Shown: positions 23,230-34,141, numbered from the stretch's first letter. The stretch is DNA of 64,000 nt from Diplolepis rosae (GCA_030998225.1 JAPYXD010000308.1:1808001-1872000); one strand, 5' to 3'. Notes: generated by a model not told the origin, from the sequence alone. Numbers and translations are program-made.

Positions 23230-23416
23230 AAACATTCTCAACCTTACGCTGCAACGGGAGACGGTTGGATGGAATGGTATAGAGATCATGAGGAAAAGAA
23301 ACTCGCAATTCAGCTTGAAAAAGAAGAAAGGGTAAAGCTGAGAAAACAGCAACAAGAAGGAAAACCAGTGTTGGCAAAAATTGAGAAGGAGAAAGCAATA
23401 GAATAAGCGAAGAAAA
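23230..23416 (+). pseudogene. C-terminal charged tail of a transposase-like protein
   Basis: The plus strand is open through YAATGDGWMEWYRDHEEKKL and a Glu/Lys/Gln-rich coiled-coil-like tail ending in a TAA at about 23404-23406. Such charged tails close many pogo-like transposases. This is inference only, because no catalytic part remains; the upstream sequence was replaced by the foldback insertion. Confidence 0.35.
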
Positions 23417-23449
23417 AGACGGAGGAGCGTGCTGAGTTTGAGAGTGTGA

Positions 23450-24010
23450 CGGACTGTGCTCGGCAGCACACTCAGTCACGTTCTCCCCTACCAGCATACC
23501 GACCAGCGCGCGCAGCAGCGACCCCTACTACTCTCTGCCTTCCCCAACCACGCGCGGATGGGTATAAAGGGAATGCCGAAGAGCCGAGAAAGGGCAGTTC
23601 GCCCGGGGCGGCGAGCCGGGTCACACAGGAAACTTCGCACTGGACGAGCGGCCCGGAGATGCCTCTCCTGGTGGGTACTCCCACAGGAAGGTATCTCCAG
23701 CACCCTCCGACTTCCTGGTGGAGCCGGACCGAGCACTGGCGAATGGGCGCTCCCATGGCCAGTTCTCGATGCGAGCCGGCACTTAGCTTCAGGTTCCCCT
23801 TACTAGGTGCTGCTCAGGCTTCACCAGGATGTAGCAACCACCCCCGACCGGACTAATCCCCAGAGGATGCCGTGTCGAACACCGGCGAATGGGTTCCCCC
23901 ATGGTCGGCTTTCGACATGGGCCGGGAATCAGCTTCAGGCGCACCTGACTGACCCTGGCCCCGACATCCCTGGGTGAGGACGTCACACCCCGACCGGACC
24001 CCGAGGACTG
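23450..24010. repeat. GC-rich island with a duplicated ~140-bp unit
   Basis: Local GC is far above the surroundings. GCGAATGGGCGCTCCCATGG (23739) and GCGAATGGGTTCCCCCATGG (23884) start two related blocks that share GCTTCAGG-type endings. Overlapping ORFs on both strands (for example 23446-23856 plus) are by-products of the low stop-codon frequency of GC-rich DNA. It sits inside the nested TA element. Confidence 0.5.
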
Positions 24011-24105
24011 GTGCATTTACCTTATGACGGCCTTCTCGAACACTGAAACTTTTGTCCAAAACATTTTTGGATATGATCAATAGTTTGAGTGCTATCGCTC
24101 TGTAA

Positions 24106-24454
24106 CTTTTTATTATTTCCATGGGGCAAAAACGAATCCTCGAAAATTTACTTCACCCCCCCCCCCGGGGGGGGGGTGTTAAATATCAGAATCTCTATTT
24201 TTTATCGCGGATGCGGAATCTCCATTAGAAAATTCGTAGGTTTTATTCGATATTTCTCTTCCGATTTACGACAGATGAAATTGCAATAGTGAAAAATGAA
24301 ATTGCTGATTATTTTGAGGAATGTGCTTTTTAACGAAAGATAAGTAAGACATGTGGAATGCAACAAGGACGACCATTCAATTGTAATCAATTTATGGTCA
24401 ATAACGGAATAACAAAACATTGTAGTGGTCACTTCTGCTTGCCTGTTATATTTC
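24106..24454. other. non-coding DNA with a C11/G10 palindrome
   Basis: At 24155-24175, eleven C's are directly followed by ten G's. The rest is AT-rich with no supported gene. Confidence 0.6.
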
Positions 24455-24815
24455 AAGGTGCGTTTCGCTAAATCCTTTTGCCTCTCATATTTTAGTGTTT
24501 ATTTGGTGTTAATCTTCTTGCCTCTAACGCTGCGGGATGCTTTTTGATGTGAGTCGCTTGACTTTCACATTATAGGATGCTTTTTTATGTGAGTCCCCTT
24601 GCTTCTTACGTTTTGAGGTACTTTTTGGTGTGGTTCCTTTTATCTCTCACACTACGCGGTGCTTTTTGATGTACGTCCTCTTGCGTCTCACGTTTCGGAG
24701 TACTTTTTCGCGTGAGTTCTCTTGCCTTTCACATTGCGGGGTGCTTCTTGATATCAATCTCCCAGCCTTTGACATATTGGAGTGCTTTTTGATGTGAGTC
24801 CCCTTGCCTCTCACA
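24455..24815. repeat. minisatellite, ~41-bp unit, about 8 copies
   Basis: Units have the pattern GGATGCTTTTTGATGTGAGT followed by CCCCTTGCCTCTCACATT-like sequence. They begin near 24535, 24575, 24617, 24658 and onward, with two more degenerate units to the left. Copies differ by 15-30%, so the array is old. Confidence 0.75.
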
Positions 24816-24968
24816 ATAATACTTGAAAAATCATTTTTTATTTTAATTTCATGCTCATTTTACCGTTGTCAAAATTTAATGTTAAAGATATTTGAATTGT
24901 TTTCCAACTATCAAAAAGTGAAGATAAAATAAACTCTTCATTTTACGTAAATAGGAAAATCGGTTTCA

Positions 24969-25253
24969 TCAAGCATTGGAACACTGAGATACTACAGTAT
25001 GCCTGGTCACTTCTTTATTGAAGCCAAATCTCTTTACCCGGAGCATTGTTTTCAGGTCTGCAAGCAGGTAGTAGTCGCTGGGAACCAGGTCCAGAAAATA
25101 CGGTGGATGGGAAAGAAATTCAAAGTGCAATTCGTGAAATTTGGCCATTGGTGCGAGCGACTTGTGACACGGTGCATCGTCTTGGTGAAGAAGCACATTT
25201 TTCTTCTTCATTTGAGGTCGTTTTTCACAATTTCTTCTTCGAAACACACCCAT
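24969..25253 (-). pseudogene. mariner (DD34D) transposase, C-terminal third
   Basis: The 94-residue minus-strand frame includes NVLLHQDDAPCHKSLAPMAK, ELHFEFLSHPPYFLDLVPSD and YYLLADLKTML. That is the second catalytic Asp (QDDAP) followed after 34 residues by the third (PSDYY), the DD34D spacing of mariners. The usual SPDLAP is changed to FLDLVP. The N-terminus is missing and no ends were identified. Confidence 0.8.
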
Positions 25254-27185
25254 AATACCATATAGTTTTCGCTATTGATGGTTCTTCATTCCTCAAGGTA
25301 ACCGATGTATAAAATACCCTGCTGTCCACTCAGGAGACAGCGATTTGACATTAAAGTGTAATGTTGGATCCTGTTACGTACGAATAATTAAATTCAATAT
25401 AAATAAAAATACTGAATCAAAATACACGTTCGCTTGAGGCTCCAAACTGCCAAATTTCAATTCAGAAAAATATTAATTAAATAAATCAAAATTTGTTTAA
25501 TTATTGGGACCGTGCTTTTGCTCTCCCCTCTGACTGAGGAGGCTATACCCTGCTCTTAAGAAAACCTCTTTTCATTTTTTGGGAAAGAAATCTTGAATGC
25601 AAGAAAATTTCCAATCCTATAATTTTAATGTACGTATAAGAAAGGATAGACAAATATATACATATATAAATTAGAACGATACCTAACAAATAGTTTTCTT
25701 AACTAAGCAGAAAGAGATTTTTCCCTTAGCTCCTCATTCGTCCTAGACTGGGCAATGGTTTTCTGTTGGTTGTTGCAAAGAAACTTGAGTCTTATTTGTG
25801 CACTGTATACACAAATAATGTTTTGCCACTTTTGTTAATCTGAACTTCTAAGTTAGTCCGCCGAAGGTTGAAATATATTTGAATATATTCAAAAGAAAAA
25901 TTTGCTTTCATCTGGATGAAGACTTTTGGTTTTTTCGTCCGCCCGGCACGATTCCAAAAATAATTAAATACTCGTTAGATAGAAATTTTTACAATTTTAA
26001 GCAACTAAAGAGTCGCGAAGGAACTGTCGATCTAGCCCGCAGAAGGGGACGATAAAATAAAAGTATTTTCTTTATTATTCTAAAGTCTGGATCTAATCAA
26101 GACACTTTGCAGACTGCGAATTTGCCTGGTTTAGATCCAACTCTTAAGCTCATCGTCAGGTGAGCATGGTAGGGATTTTTGTTTGTTAAGGAGTTTTGTA
26201 TTGGACGAAATAAATGTGGCAGGGGTACGTGCCAAACTATGTGAATGCTGAAATTTAGTTTTCCGACTTTTACTGACCCATAGGTGTAATTGGATACCTT
26301 CATGCTTGCTATCTTAGCAAAAGGATGTGGCTGAGTACTACCATTTGATAGACATCCATAAGTATTCCAGAAACGATATTTAGTTTCTTTTATTTCAGTT
26401 TAAATTGAAATATTTCAGCTTTTAATTGTTATTTGTGATTGTTATATTAATAAAATTGTCACTAAAACAATTTCATTGTTATAGACAATTTATTTTAGGT
26501 CTTTAAAAGCACGTAGATTGGTTGTGGTAGGTCAGCCGGTATAAGCATTCAGGCTCGGATGGTGGCGGGGTATGGGAAGGGGTAGGTGTAAGCTGGACCT
26601 CACGCTGTGCGCAGAGTCGGATCGTGGCAGTTATGAAGTCGGATTAAATATATGCATATATCTGCCTTCATTAGTGCGCGCCTGGGCGGGCGAAAGATGA
26701 AATCAGGCAAAAGCAGAAAGGTGGTTCTAACGCGAGATGCTAGCTTGAGCTGCAGGGAGATAGCTCTCTCTCTCTCCTCCAGGATTCATTCTCTCTTGCA
26801 TCGCTTCTTTCTCCTCTCTTTCATGTTCATTCTTATACTGCGCTAATCGTCCCTCCCCTTCTTACTCATGCTCCGCACGCTCTCATTTCTTTTCTCTTTA
26901 TGCATAGTATTTCTGCTTATTTTATTCAGAACTTGTGTCAAGGGTCATTGTGCGCCTGAAGACATGAGTTTTGAATTTCAGGTATCCTAAAACATATGAA
27001 ATAAACCCCTCAAAAGTGCGAATCTGGGATTGAACAGTTCATCTCAATATTTTAATTCCTGCCTTGCTTTTGTCTTATCCGTAATAAGAGTGCGAGCTTA
27101 TCGTATCTCTGTACCTACTCATTCTTCCGCACTCTCTGATTTTTTGTAATTTTGTCCTCGTGTGAGAGCTACGTAGAGGTAGCAT
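25254..27185. other. non-coding DNA, nothing recognised
   Basis: It contains a short CT run at 26764-26778 and scattered AT-rich DNA. A 68-residue minus-strand frame at 26097-26303 has no recognisable domain. Confidence 0.4.
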
Positions 27186-27270
27186 ATAAAATGACAATAT
27201 TATTATACAATATTTTTATATATATAAAAATATTGTATACACATACACATACATGCATATACATACATGC

Positions 27271-27306
<36 letters not shown>

Positions 27307-27360
27307 CATAGCATATATAATATACATTATATTATAGATCACACACATACACATATACCG
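27186..27360. repeat. TA/CA microsatellite cluster
   Basis: Runs of ATAC/ACAT and about 15 TA dinucleotides lie at 27270-27305. The Tyr/Ile-rich ORFs on both strands are translations of the repeat. Confidence 0.85.
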
Positions 27361-27658
27361 TAAGAATCTTATTTATCATTATAAACAATCTTTTCCCCTT
27401 GCATGGAGATTGTTGTTTTAATTTTGAGTTTCCTAATATGTTTAGGTCCTTGAACCGACCCCTTTACCTGCCTCTGCTGAGCGTGCAAAAGCGCTCAGGT
27501 TACGAGAACCGTGAATGAACTATTTATTGTTTACTTGAGTCTTGCGTAAATACCACCCTCTGGTGATAATAAAATATTTTTATGAAATTACAACTTATTA
27601 TAATTTTTGATATTATATTCACGGTTTGCTCGTAACATATAGTAGTTTTTAAGATACA

Positions 27659-28282
27659 TTCAAATATTGTTGATGTTCTTAGTTGGCTTTAGGGTCCAGA
27701 AATAATGTAACTCAAGGTTTCATGTTTTCAAATGTCTCGACTCAGATTTAGACCAATTTTATAGTTTCACACTCGCAATTCTTTTATATCATTTTTACTA
27801 TGATTTTCCTCGGTCACACGTGCAAACTTTTTATGTTTTTCTCTTTGTATTTTTATAGAAAAAATTTGTTGTACATTTTTTTACAAATTTAGTTATTTAT
27901 ACCAATTTTAAAGTTTTACACTTGCAATTCTTTTATATCATTTTTACCACAATGTTTATCCGTAACACGTGCAATTCTTCAATGATCTCCACTTAGTATT
28001 TTTATAAAAATATTTGGTTTGTACAGTTTCATTTTTTATCAAATTTAGTTATTCAGACCAATTTCATAGTTTCACAGTCGCAATTCTTTTATATCATTTC
28101 TTACCACAATGTTCATCGGTCACACGCGCAAATTTTTTAAGTTTCTTCCTTTGTATTTTTTCTAGAGATAAATTATCTCTGATGAGGACTCCAATCTGGG
28201 TCGAAACGTTTGAAAACTTGAAACCTTGAGTTACATTTTTTTGGACCCTAAAGCCAACTAAGAACATCAACAATATTCGAAT
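27659..28282. mobile_element. hairpin element with ~85-bp inverted ends and a 3x ~150-bp internal repeat
   Basis: The left end (AATATTGTTGATGTTCTTAG, then TTGGCTTTAGGGTCC and AACTCAAGGTTTCA) is inverted at the right end (28198-28282). Inside, a unit that begins GACCAATTTTATAGTTTCAC occurs at 27751, 27900 and 28056. The right arm carries a hammerhead-ribozyme-like core. Non-autonomous Penelope-like elements and retrozymes combine terminal repeats with such ribozymes, so this could be one. No reverse transcriptase is present. Confidence 0.6.
28163..28210 (+). ncRNA. hammerhead ribozyme-like motif (partial)
   Basis: CTGATGA at 28179-28185 is followed by a possible stem II (GACTC ... GGGTC) and then CGAAAC at 28202-28207, the two conserved hammerhead core strands. 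The preceding AGATAA/TTATCT can pair as stem I. I could not find a convincing stem III or an unambiguous NUH cleavage triplet, so activity is doubtful. This core is frequent in Penelope-like elements. Confidence 0.4.
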
Positions 28283-28420
28283 ATTATTATCACTAAAAGG
28301 TCGATACATGTCCTAATCTTTAAGATACATTTTTTGAAAATTCAGTTGAGCTCCTTAATATTAAGAAACATTATATATATATATATATATAAATTCAGTG
28401 CATTTTTTCCAATTTCAAGA

Positions 28421-28866
28421 TCTCATTTTACGTTTTAGTGGCTTATATGCATAGACTTTTTAATGAAAAAAAGGAATGCTTTCCACTTTTGCAAAAATAT
28501 GCAAGAAGACGGAAGCGAGAAAAAATAGTTCTAATTATATAATATATAACAAAGCTACTGAATTTCCAATCAATTCCTTAACTTGAAATTTCAAACATTT
28601 ATTGACTATGGAATTTTATTGATATTTGTAAAAAAATTCGCCTAATAAAAACATTTTTGAGATTATGTGAAATTCTTGGAAAATTCTAAGTAAAATTTAA
28701 AGTCAATAAATCTTTGAAGATTTAAATCAATATATTAATTAAAACATGTTTCGGTTTTATAAATTTGATCAACTGCATCAATTAGAAAATTTTGCCTATG
28801 TGTAAAGCATTGTTTTTTTTTCATTGAAAAGTCTATGCATATAAGCCACTAAAACATAAAATGAGA
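28421..28866. mobile_element. MITE with ~55-bp inverted repeats
   Basis: TCTCATTTTACGTTTTAGTG and TGGCTTATATGCATAGACTT at 28421-28465 are inverted at about 28825-28866 (AAGTCTATGCATATAAGCCA, CTAAAACATAAAATGAGA). The interior is AT-rich and non-coding. I could not assign a target duplication. Confidence 0.7.
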
Positions 28867-29129
28867 ACATTTTTACCTACTGTCACCATGTAATTAGGAA
28901 TGTAGTTTTTTAACCTTAATTTCTTATATTTTTAAAATAAAATGTTTTCCACATAATTTTTTAATTGATATATAGTATATATCTGATTTTTCTAAATCAT
29001 TTCAGTCGATTACGTCGATCATTAGAAGGGTGTATCACTGTACGTGATAACGGAACTCCACTATATCGACCTTATCAACCTATGATTCAGAATTAATTTA
29101 ACGTTATTTAAAACTAGATGGTATTTTCC

Positions 29130-29265
29130 AATATAAATTGAAGAAGTTTTTCTGTGAAAAAAGGAACGCTTCCACTCCGCTGGGTATCGAGTCCAGGTCC
29201 TTTCGATTGCCGGTCGAATGCTCTGTCATGTGAGCATAGATAACGTAATCTGATAGAGCTCGCAT
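29130..29265 (-). mobile_element. tRNA-derived SINE fragment
   Basis: The minus strand reads TATGCTCACATGACAGAGCA (A-box-like), then CGACCGGCAATCGAAAGG (anticodon-arm-like). GGACTCGATACCC follows, close to the pol III B box GGTTCGANNCC, and then a tail of unrelated sequence. The tRNA fold is imperfect, so this is a SINE head or tRNA pseudogene, not a working tRNA. Confidence 0.55.
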
Positions 29266-30560
29266 TTGGTTTTGAACAATACGCTATACGAATTTCAAAT
29301 TGACTGTGTCTCATTATTCTCCACCGTCTTCAATGATAGATAGTTTTTTTTAATTCATATTATATTTATCAACTAAAGTAACTGAAAAACCAATGCCAGA
29401 AGGATTACGAATTGCTGAAACAGCTCGGTTCAGAGGATGTCCGAACAAGTCAATGCTCACTTTAATACAAACACTATAGTCATCTGACCTCTCTTAATAT
29501 ATGGTTTTTATTTTCCGCAATTTATCAAAGAATAACATAATTCCATTATTGTGATTAGGATTTCCAGCTGTTTAAGACCCGATGAGCAGTTAAAGGCTAT
29601 TAACTAACTCATTAGGAGCATGCTAGTGGATATATTCTATTTAACGGAGTACATTTTTCTCTTTGCAAAACATGTTGATGCTTCGATATCTCAAACTTTA
29701 CTATCATTATTCTAGTTCAGTCTCTTATATTTATAAAATAACAAAATACTCAAATCCTTTTCTGTATCTAACCTCATTTAAATCCCTTTCTTTATAAATA
29801 ACTGTAAGTCGATATTTATTAGTCTTCTAGCACGCTGATCATGAATTTTGAAACTTGGCGTATGTCATATTAGTATTTAAATAATTTTTATAAACATGGT
29901 TGAGATATGCCTCATCTTTACTAAAGAGAATTGATAAATTGATGTTGTCTCTAACTGATTGCTACGGGTTTCTAGCATGTGTTTGACACAAATAAAAACT
30001 ATCAACATTTACATGTCTTTCCATGCAGAAGAAGGCTTTAACATTGCCATGCTCTTCACAAGCTATATCATTTAAGATAAGTGTAGAGTTGAGTTTAACT
30101 TCACTGGCTGAACCTGCTCCTTAATGTTCACTTAATGGAAGGTACTCAACATCATCTACGCCATTGAGTGCTTATTCGAAGAATTTATACTTGGGCTGTT
30201 AAAGAGATTTTCAGTAGAGATCAATATTCTCGAATATGAGACCATTTGGAGGCAAAGTTAGAGAAAAAAGTGCATTTGTGTTACCACAATTGGATATTCC
30301 ACAAAAAAGCAGCACGAGTGCCTTTTAACACCAGGCTACCAAGTCGTTTCGCCCTCTTCTGCTAACGCTGATCTCGTATCTTGATTCTGGTACCTTTATA
30401 AAATATTATCATGATAGATATCAAGAATATAATATACTCGAGTATGGTCTTGTATGCCTCGAATTCTTATGTGGACAGCTTCATGTATCAAGCAAACATG
30501 CTTTTCTATATGCGACTAAGCAATTACTTGTAAGGAATTATCATACAGGAAGATATAATC
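29266..30560. other. AT-rich DNA, no gene assigned
   Basis: No long ORF is present. It may include the upstream part of the decayed cluster that starts at 30561, but I recognise nothing specific. Confidence 0.35.
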
Positions 30561-31910
30561 ATGGATGAATCATTCACTCTAACTATTGCAGCAAACTCAT
30601 CAGTGTTCAAAACAGAATTCACATTCAATTCGATTCCTAAAGTTACTGATGGAAAGAATCAATTTTATATTGGCGATCGTGTTGTGATCATATTTCCAGG
30701 CACCTATGAAATTGATGATATCAAAAAATAAATATATATGTGTCTTCAGCGAATAAAAATTTTTCTGCTGTAGTACAAAATAATAGTAATGAGAAGAAGA
30801 ATCATGTGCAAATCAATCTAGAAATTAAATATGCTATAATAGGTATCAAGCCAAACAACAATACATAGCGAAGTGGAATCAAGAGACCTAATGAAGTTTA
30901 TTTGAGATACCATGTCCAAAAAAGAAGAGAAAACGAGCGTTAATTTATATATTTATTATCTGTTGTTTCGCTGCAACAAAGATGTATGGAATATCGAATA
31001 TTTTAGCAACAGTTAACTTTGATGAATTTTTAGCACATCATGAGGTTCATTCTTATTAGCTCTATGCTTAGTCATCATTTGAGAATCAGATATCAGATAA
31101 TTAGATATTAATGCGACCTGTATCTTATTTTATGAGATTCACCATAAATTGAACGGTATTGATCTTACCAGTATTATAAAGTGGTAAATTTCTCAAACTC
31201 CTGATCTGCTTCATTTTGCTGAGAATATAGGGAGGTCCAATACAGATATAACTGTCAAAATTACAAATGATGATGGATACTTTGAAATAACCATTTCACT
31301 CAGCATGATCCTTGGCTTTGCTGAAGAATATTCGGAGATCATTGCGAATGCTCAACATGGAATTCTCTTAATAAGATCACGCACTGACTCTAATGCTATA
31401 ATGCAAAACGTGAAATGGAACGTTTTCTATTTATTTCCGTTATATCATACTTGGTTTTTAAACAAGCAGACAAAATCCACGCGTACAATTTACTTATTGC
31501 TTCGATCATTGCAGCATCACAAACGTAAAACGTTTCTTACATTCTCAACATTTCCCATATGTCAACTTAAAGTTAAACTTTGGTCAAAATGAAGTTGCTC
31601 TATTGTATGGGATGTAAGCTAATTTGCAATCTGTATATTATCAAAAAGAGCCTGGCCCTTCACTGAAGAAAGTGGCCTTAAAAAAAAACGCTCCATTAAT
31701 TGTTACTGATTGCTCAGAACAAGATACGTTCCTTAAAAAGGCTTTAGTTGATGTCCGATAAGGATTTAAATCAGGTAATAATTTTCCAGTCAACAACAGT
31801 CAGTGATGTGATGAAGAAACTAATATAAACTTCTCAGTCAAGATGGACTACATTGTAGATGTTCAAGGCTTCAAGAGACGATACAAGGACTTCGCCTTCA
31901 AGGAGTAGTA
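30561..31910 (+). pseudogene. decayed Polinton/Maverick-like gene cluster
   Basis: Three consecutive plus-strand remnants are recognisable. First, from ATG 30561: MDESFTLTIAANSSVFKTEF ... NQFYIGDRVVIIFPGTYEI, then after stops a GIKPNNNT segment. Second, 31305 to about 31800: MILGFAEEYSEIIANAQHG and HGILLIRSRTDSNAI, then in another frame FPYVNLKVNFGQNE-like sequence, a YQKEPGPSLKK segment and APLIVTDCSEQ. Third, at 31842: MDYIVDVQGFKRRYKDFAFK and a stop. From memory, proteins with these openings and motifs occur side by side in insect and Hydra genomes as parts of Maverick/Polinton-like, virus-type elements, including a capsid-like protein. Frameshifts and stops are numerous and nothing here is functional. 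The link to Polintons is inference. Confidence 0.5.
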
Positions 31911-31979
31911 ATACTCTCCCTTTAGAAAAGTGCTGAATCTCTTGTATTCCTCTTCGAACCATATTATATTATATTATAT

Positions 31980-32099
31980 ATATTATTTAATTCTAACGGA
32001 CTACCATTTAATGAAAATATTAATCACTGAATATTTTATTTTCAACGCCAGAAACGATCTCTTTGAAATTAACCTTCATGTCCCTGTTCGGGCGCCAGT
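31980..32099 (-). other. second primer-binding site and leader beside the left LTR
   Basis: This piece is nearly identical to 47374-47493, including an exact 18-base tRNA-Lys PBS (TGGCGCCCGAACAGGGAC on minus) at 32080-32097. A normal 3' LTR would be followed by target DNA, not by a PBS. This indicates an LTR-internal-LTR-internal tandem or unequal recombination, after which only 120 bp of the downstream internal region survived. Confidence 0.85.
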
Positions 32100-33770
32100 T
32101 GAAACATTTTCAATTGTTGTTATTAAATATTTAATTTATTTCCTCAAATTTTACCTTCGGAAGGTTTGTTTCAGAACATTTAATCTCTTTTAATTCGCTC
32201 TTACACTCAGAGCACACGTCAGATTTAAATAGTGTCAAAGGGACACACATGAAGGTGGAGCTTTTCGGCGAATTCTTCTTCAATAAAAACAAATAAAACT
32301 CACGACTTACTTAAATAATTTCACGCGTGGCTGATTGTTGCGACCGTTAATAATAATTATTATTTTTTTTTTGTCTTCTGTCTCCAGGTTTTCTGCAAAC
32401 AGAAAATGAGACGCGGTGAAAAATTCTGTGGGTATTTAAACAGTCAAGTCGAGTTCTGTAAGGGTTCGCGAAGGAGGATTTTCGCCTGAAAATAAAGTTC
32501 ATTTTGAGTAGGCAGCACTTTCACAAAACCAAAACTAAGAGAAAAACGTATAAGATATTTCGAAAAATCCGCACAGTAATATCAGTTATTGTCAGTGATC
32601 TTTATGTGATATATATGTCTGCGATGTCCCTTGAGAACCAAGGCTTCAAAACAGATTCGTTGAGATGCGTGGTAAGGTAAAATTTGGGAAAGTTCTCGCG
32701 ATGCCTCTTTCGAGTACAAAGCTGTCACTTTTCTTAGTTGTTGAAGTAAAGGAAAGGAGCAACAAGAATTGCGATGTCCCAAAAGGCTTCAAGGCAATCT
32801 TGTTAATGGAGGAAAGGAAGTTTTACCCCAGTTCCCGATGTTACGAATAGATCGCTTTTAAAGGAAACTGGAGTGGAGGAATCCAAAGATTCAAGAAATG
32901 TTTTACACGCTTCAAACTGATGCTAATTTCAATCAAACACGGAAAATAAATACTTCAAGTTAATTTGTGCTGCTTACTCCCTAGTCTGGCGGGCTGGTGC
33001 GCAAAATTCGAGAAGGTTCTCCAAACCTATTGCCTGAATGATGCTAAAATGCATCCAGGCAAGAGACGAGCCCTACTCTTAAATTCGTGGCGTAACGACT
33101 TTTTAAACCTACCCAAAGGGAGGTCTTCACAACCAAGTGATTTTCGTCGATTTCGCTCTTTCCTCGTTACCTCGGTCAATTTCCGATTCGTCCTTATTAA
33201 TCCCTACTTATGTGAATTTTGGCAAAAGAAGGGCCAATATGACTGTTTCCTATTTGTCGTAATTAGGAGATGGGGAGCCAATAAGAATTGTTAACAGCAG
33301 TTTATTGGAAAAAATTAAGTTTTTATTAAATAATTAATATTTAGCCGCATTGTCGAGTTGGTACGGTGCGCGCTTCGCTGCGCGTTAAAAAGAGCTTTTC
33401 CTCATATTTTTAACTTTGCTAGATCCCGAGAAAAGTGCCCTTTTGCATCTCCATGCATTACGATACAAGAAGAAAAGAGAAAACCTGATTATTAATAAAG
33501 GAAAACAGATCCACCCGTCATCATTTCATGAACGGCCTTGACCCACTGTTTAGGAACGAGACATAGACACAAATATTTTCCTTAGTTTAAATGCCTACAC
33601 TAGTTATGTAATTTATTTCTAATCTTAGTTTGAAGTAACGAATTAAAATTAGATAAGAATATTTCGCGAGTTCAATAACGTAATTATAATAAAATAATAG
33701 GATGAAATATACGGTTAGAAATTAAATGAGATAATGGTTATTTTATCCTAGCTGAGACTGGATCGTCTCA
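32100..33770 (-). repeat. left (3') LTR, 1671 bp
   Basis: On plus it starts TGAAAC and ends GTCTCA, which gives terminal inverted TGAAAC/TGAGAC ends. It is bordered by the polypurine tract on the right (33773-33780) and by a PBS on the left. It matches 47494-49150 in the right LTR, except that the right copy has about 120 extra bases at 48005-48125 and lacks the last 122 bases. A small hairpin, TGAGACTGGATCGTCTCA, sits at its U3 end (33753-33770). Confidence 0.85.
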
Positions 33771-33772
33771 AT

Positions 33773-33780
33773 GCCCCCCT
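33773..33780 (-). promoter_or_regulatory. polypurine tract at the 3' LTR boundary
   Basis: The minus strand reads AGGGGGGC two bases before the LTR start TGAGAC, the expected position for the primer of plus-strand DNA synthesis. A longer G-run in the same context lies at 34142-34155. Confidence 0.65.
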
Positions 33781-34141
33781 AAACGAAGTGATCTTTTACG
33801 CAGCAAAAGATTGATTCGTTTGGGAATATATGAGCATTATAATGCAAGTAATGTAAAGATAATGTCAATATGCTAATATGTATGATAGAAAATTCTTTTT
33901 TATTATTATTATTTTTTATTTTTCAATGTTGGTTATTTTTAATCTTGTTCCATAACATAATAATTATTAATAATAATCTTCCCTATCACTACACGATATA
34001 TAATTATATGATTATTTGACTACAATCATACAATAAACCCAAAATCAATTATATAACTATGATCATAACTGTTATCATAATTAGCCTTTTAAAAACAATA
34101 AAGAATTTTTTATTTTATAATTTTTTATGCCATGTCGCCCC

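Larger units (their letters stand above)
21942..24021. mobile_element. TA-flanked transposon nested in the outer element
   Basis: The ends AGGTAAATGTACTAGTCCTC (left) and the reverse complement of GAGGACTGGTGCATTTACCT (right) form about 22-bp inverted repeats with two mismatches. The host element is duplicated only for TA. TA duplication fits a Tc1/mariner/pogo-type element. It contains a small coding remnant (23230-23416), a further foldback insertion (22463-23182) and a GC-rich right third (23450-24010). Confidence 0.7.
20718..24105. mobile_element. outer DD41D-type transposon with long inverted ends, interrupted
   Basis: The left end (20718-20990) recurs inverted at 21735-21941 plus 24022-24105. 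Shared words include CAGAGCGATAGCACTCAAAC, GGATATGATCAATAG-type sequence, GAGAAGGCCGTCATAC and CACCCTATTTTTTATCGG. The right arm is split at a TA by the 21942-24021 insertion. Without that insert the element is about 1.3 kb. The left edge CAGGGTGAGGTAC, preceded by TA, is typical of mariner-superfamily ends, while the right terminus has degenerated. It contains the transposase pseudogene at 21060-21690. Confidence 0.7.

Noticed and set aside
23446..24122. Several overlapping ORFs on both strands (Pro/Arg/Ser-rich)
   Set aside because: They lie in GC-rich DNA, where stops are rare. All frames are open in turn, codon pattern is not protein-like, and there is no domain.
27152..27354. Tyr/Ile-rich ORFs on both strands
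   Set aside because: They are translations of the TA/CA microsatellite.
28163..28210. Calling an active hammerhead ribozyme
   Set aside because: The core strands are present, but stem III and a proper NUH cleavage site are not. It is listed only as a motif.
29165..29245. Functional tRNA gene on minus
   Set aside because: The A and B boxes are recognisable, but the acceptor and T stems do not pair well. It is better explained as a SINE head.
32965..33294. 109-residue plus-strand ORF present in both LTRs (also 48506-48796)
   Set aside because: The two LTRs are nearly identical, so shared openness is not evidence of selection. The frame is antisense to the element and has no known domain.
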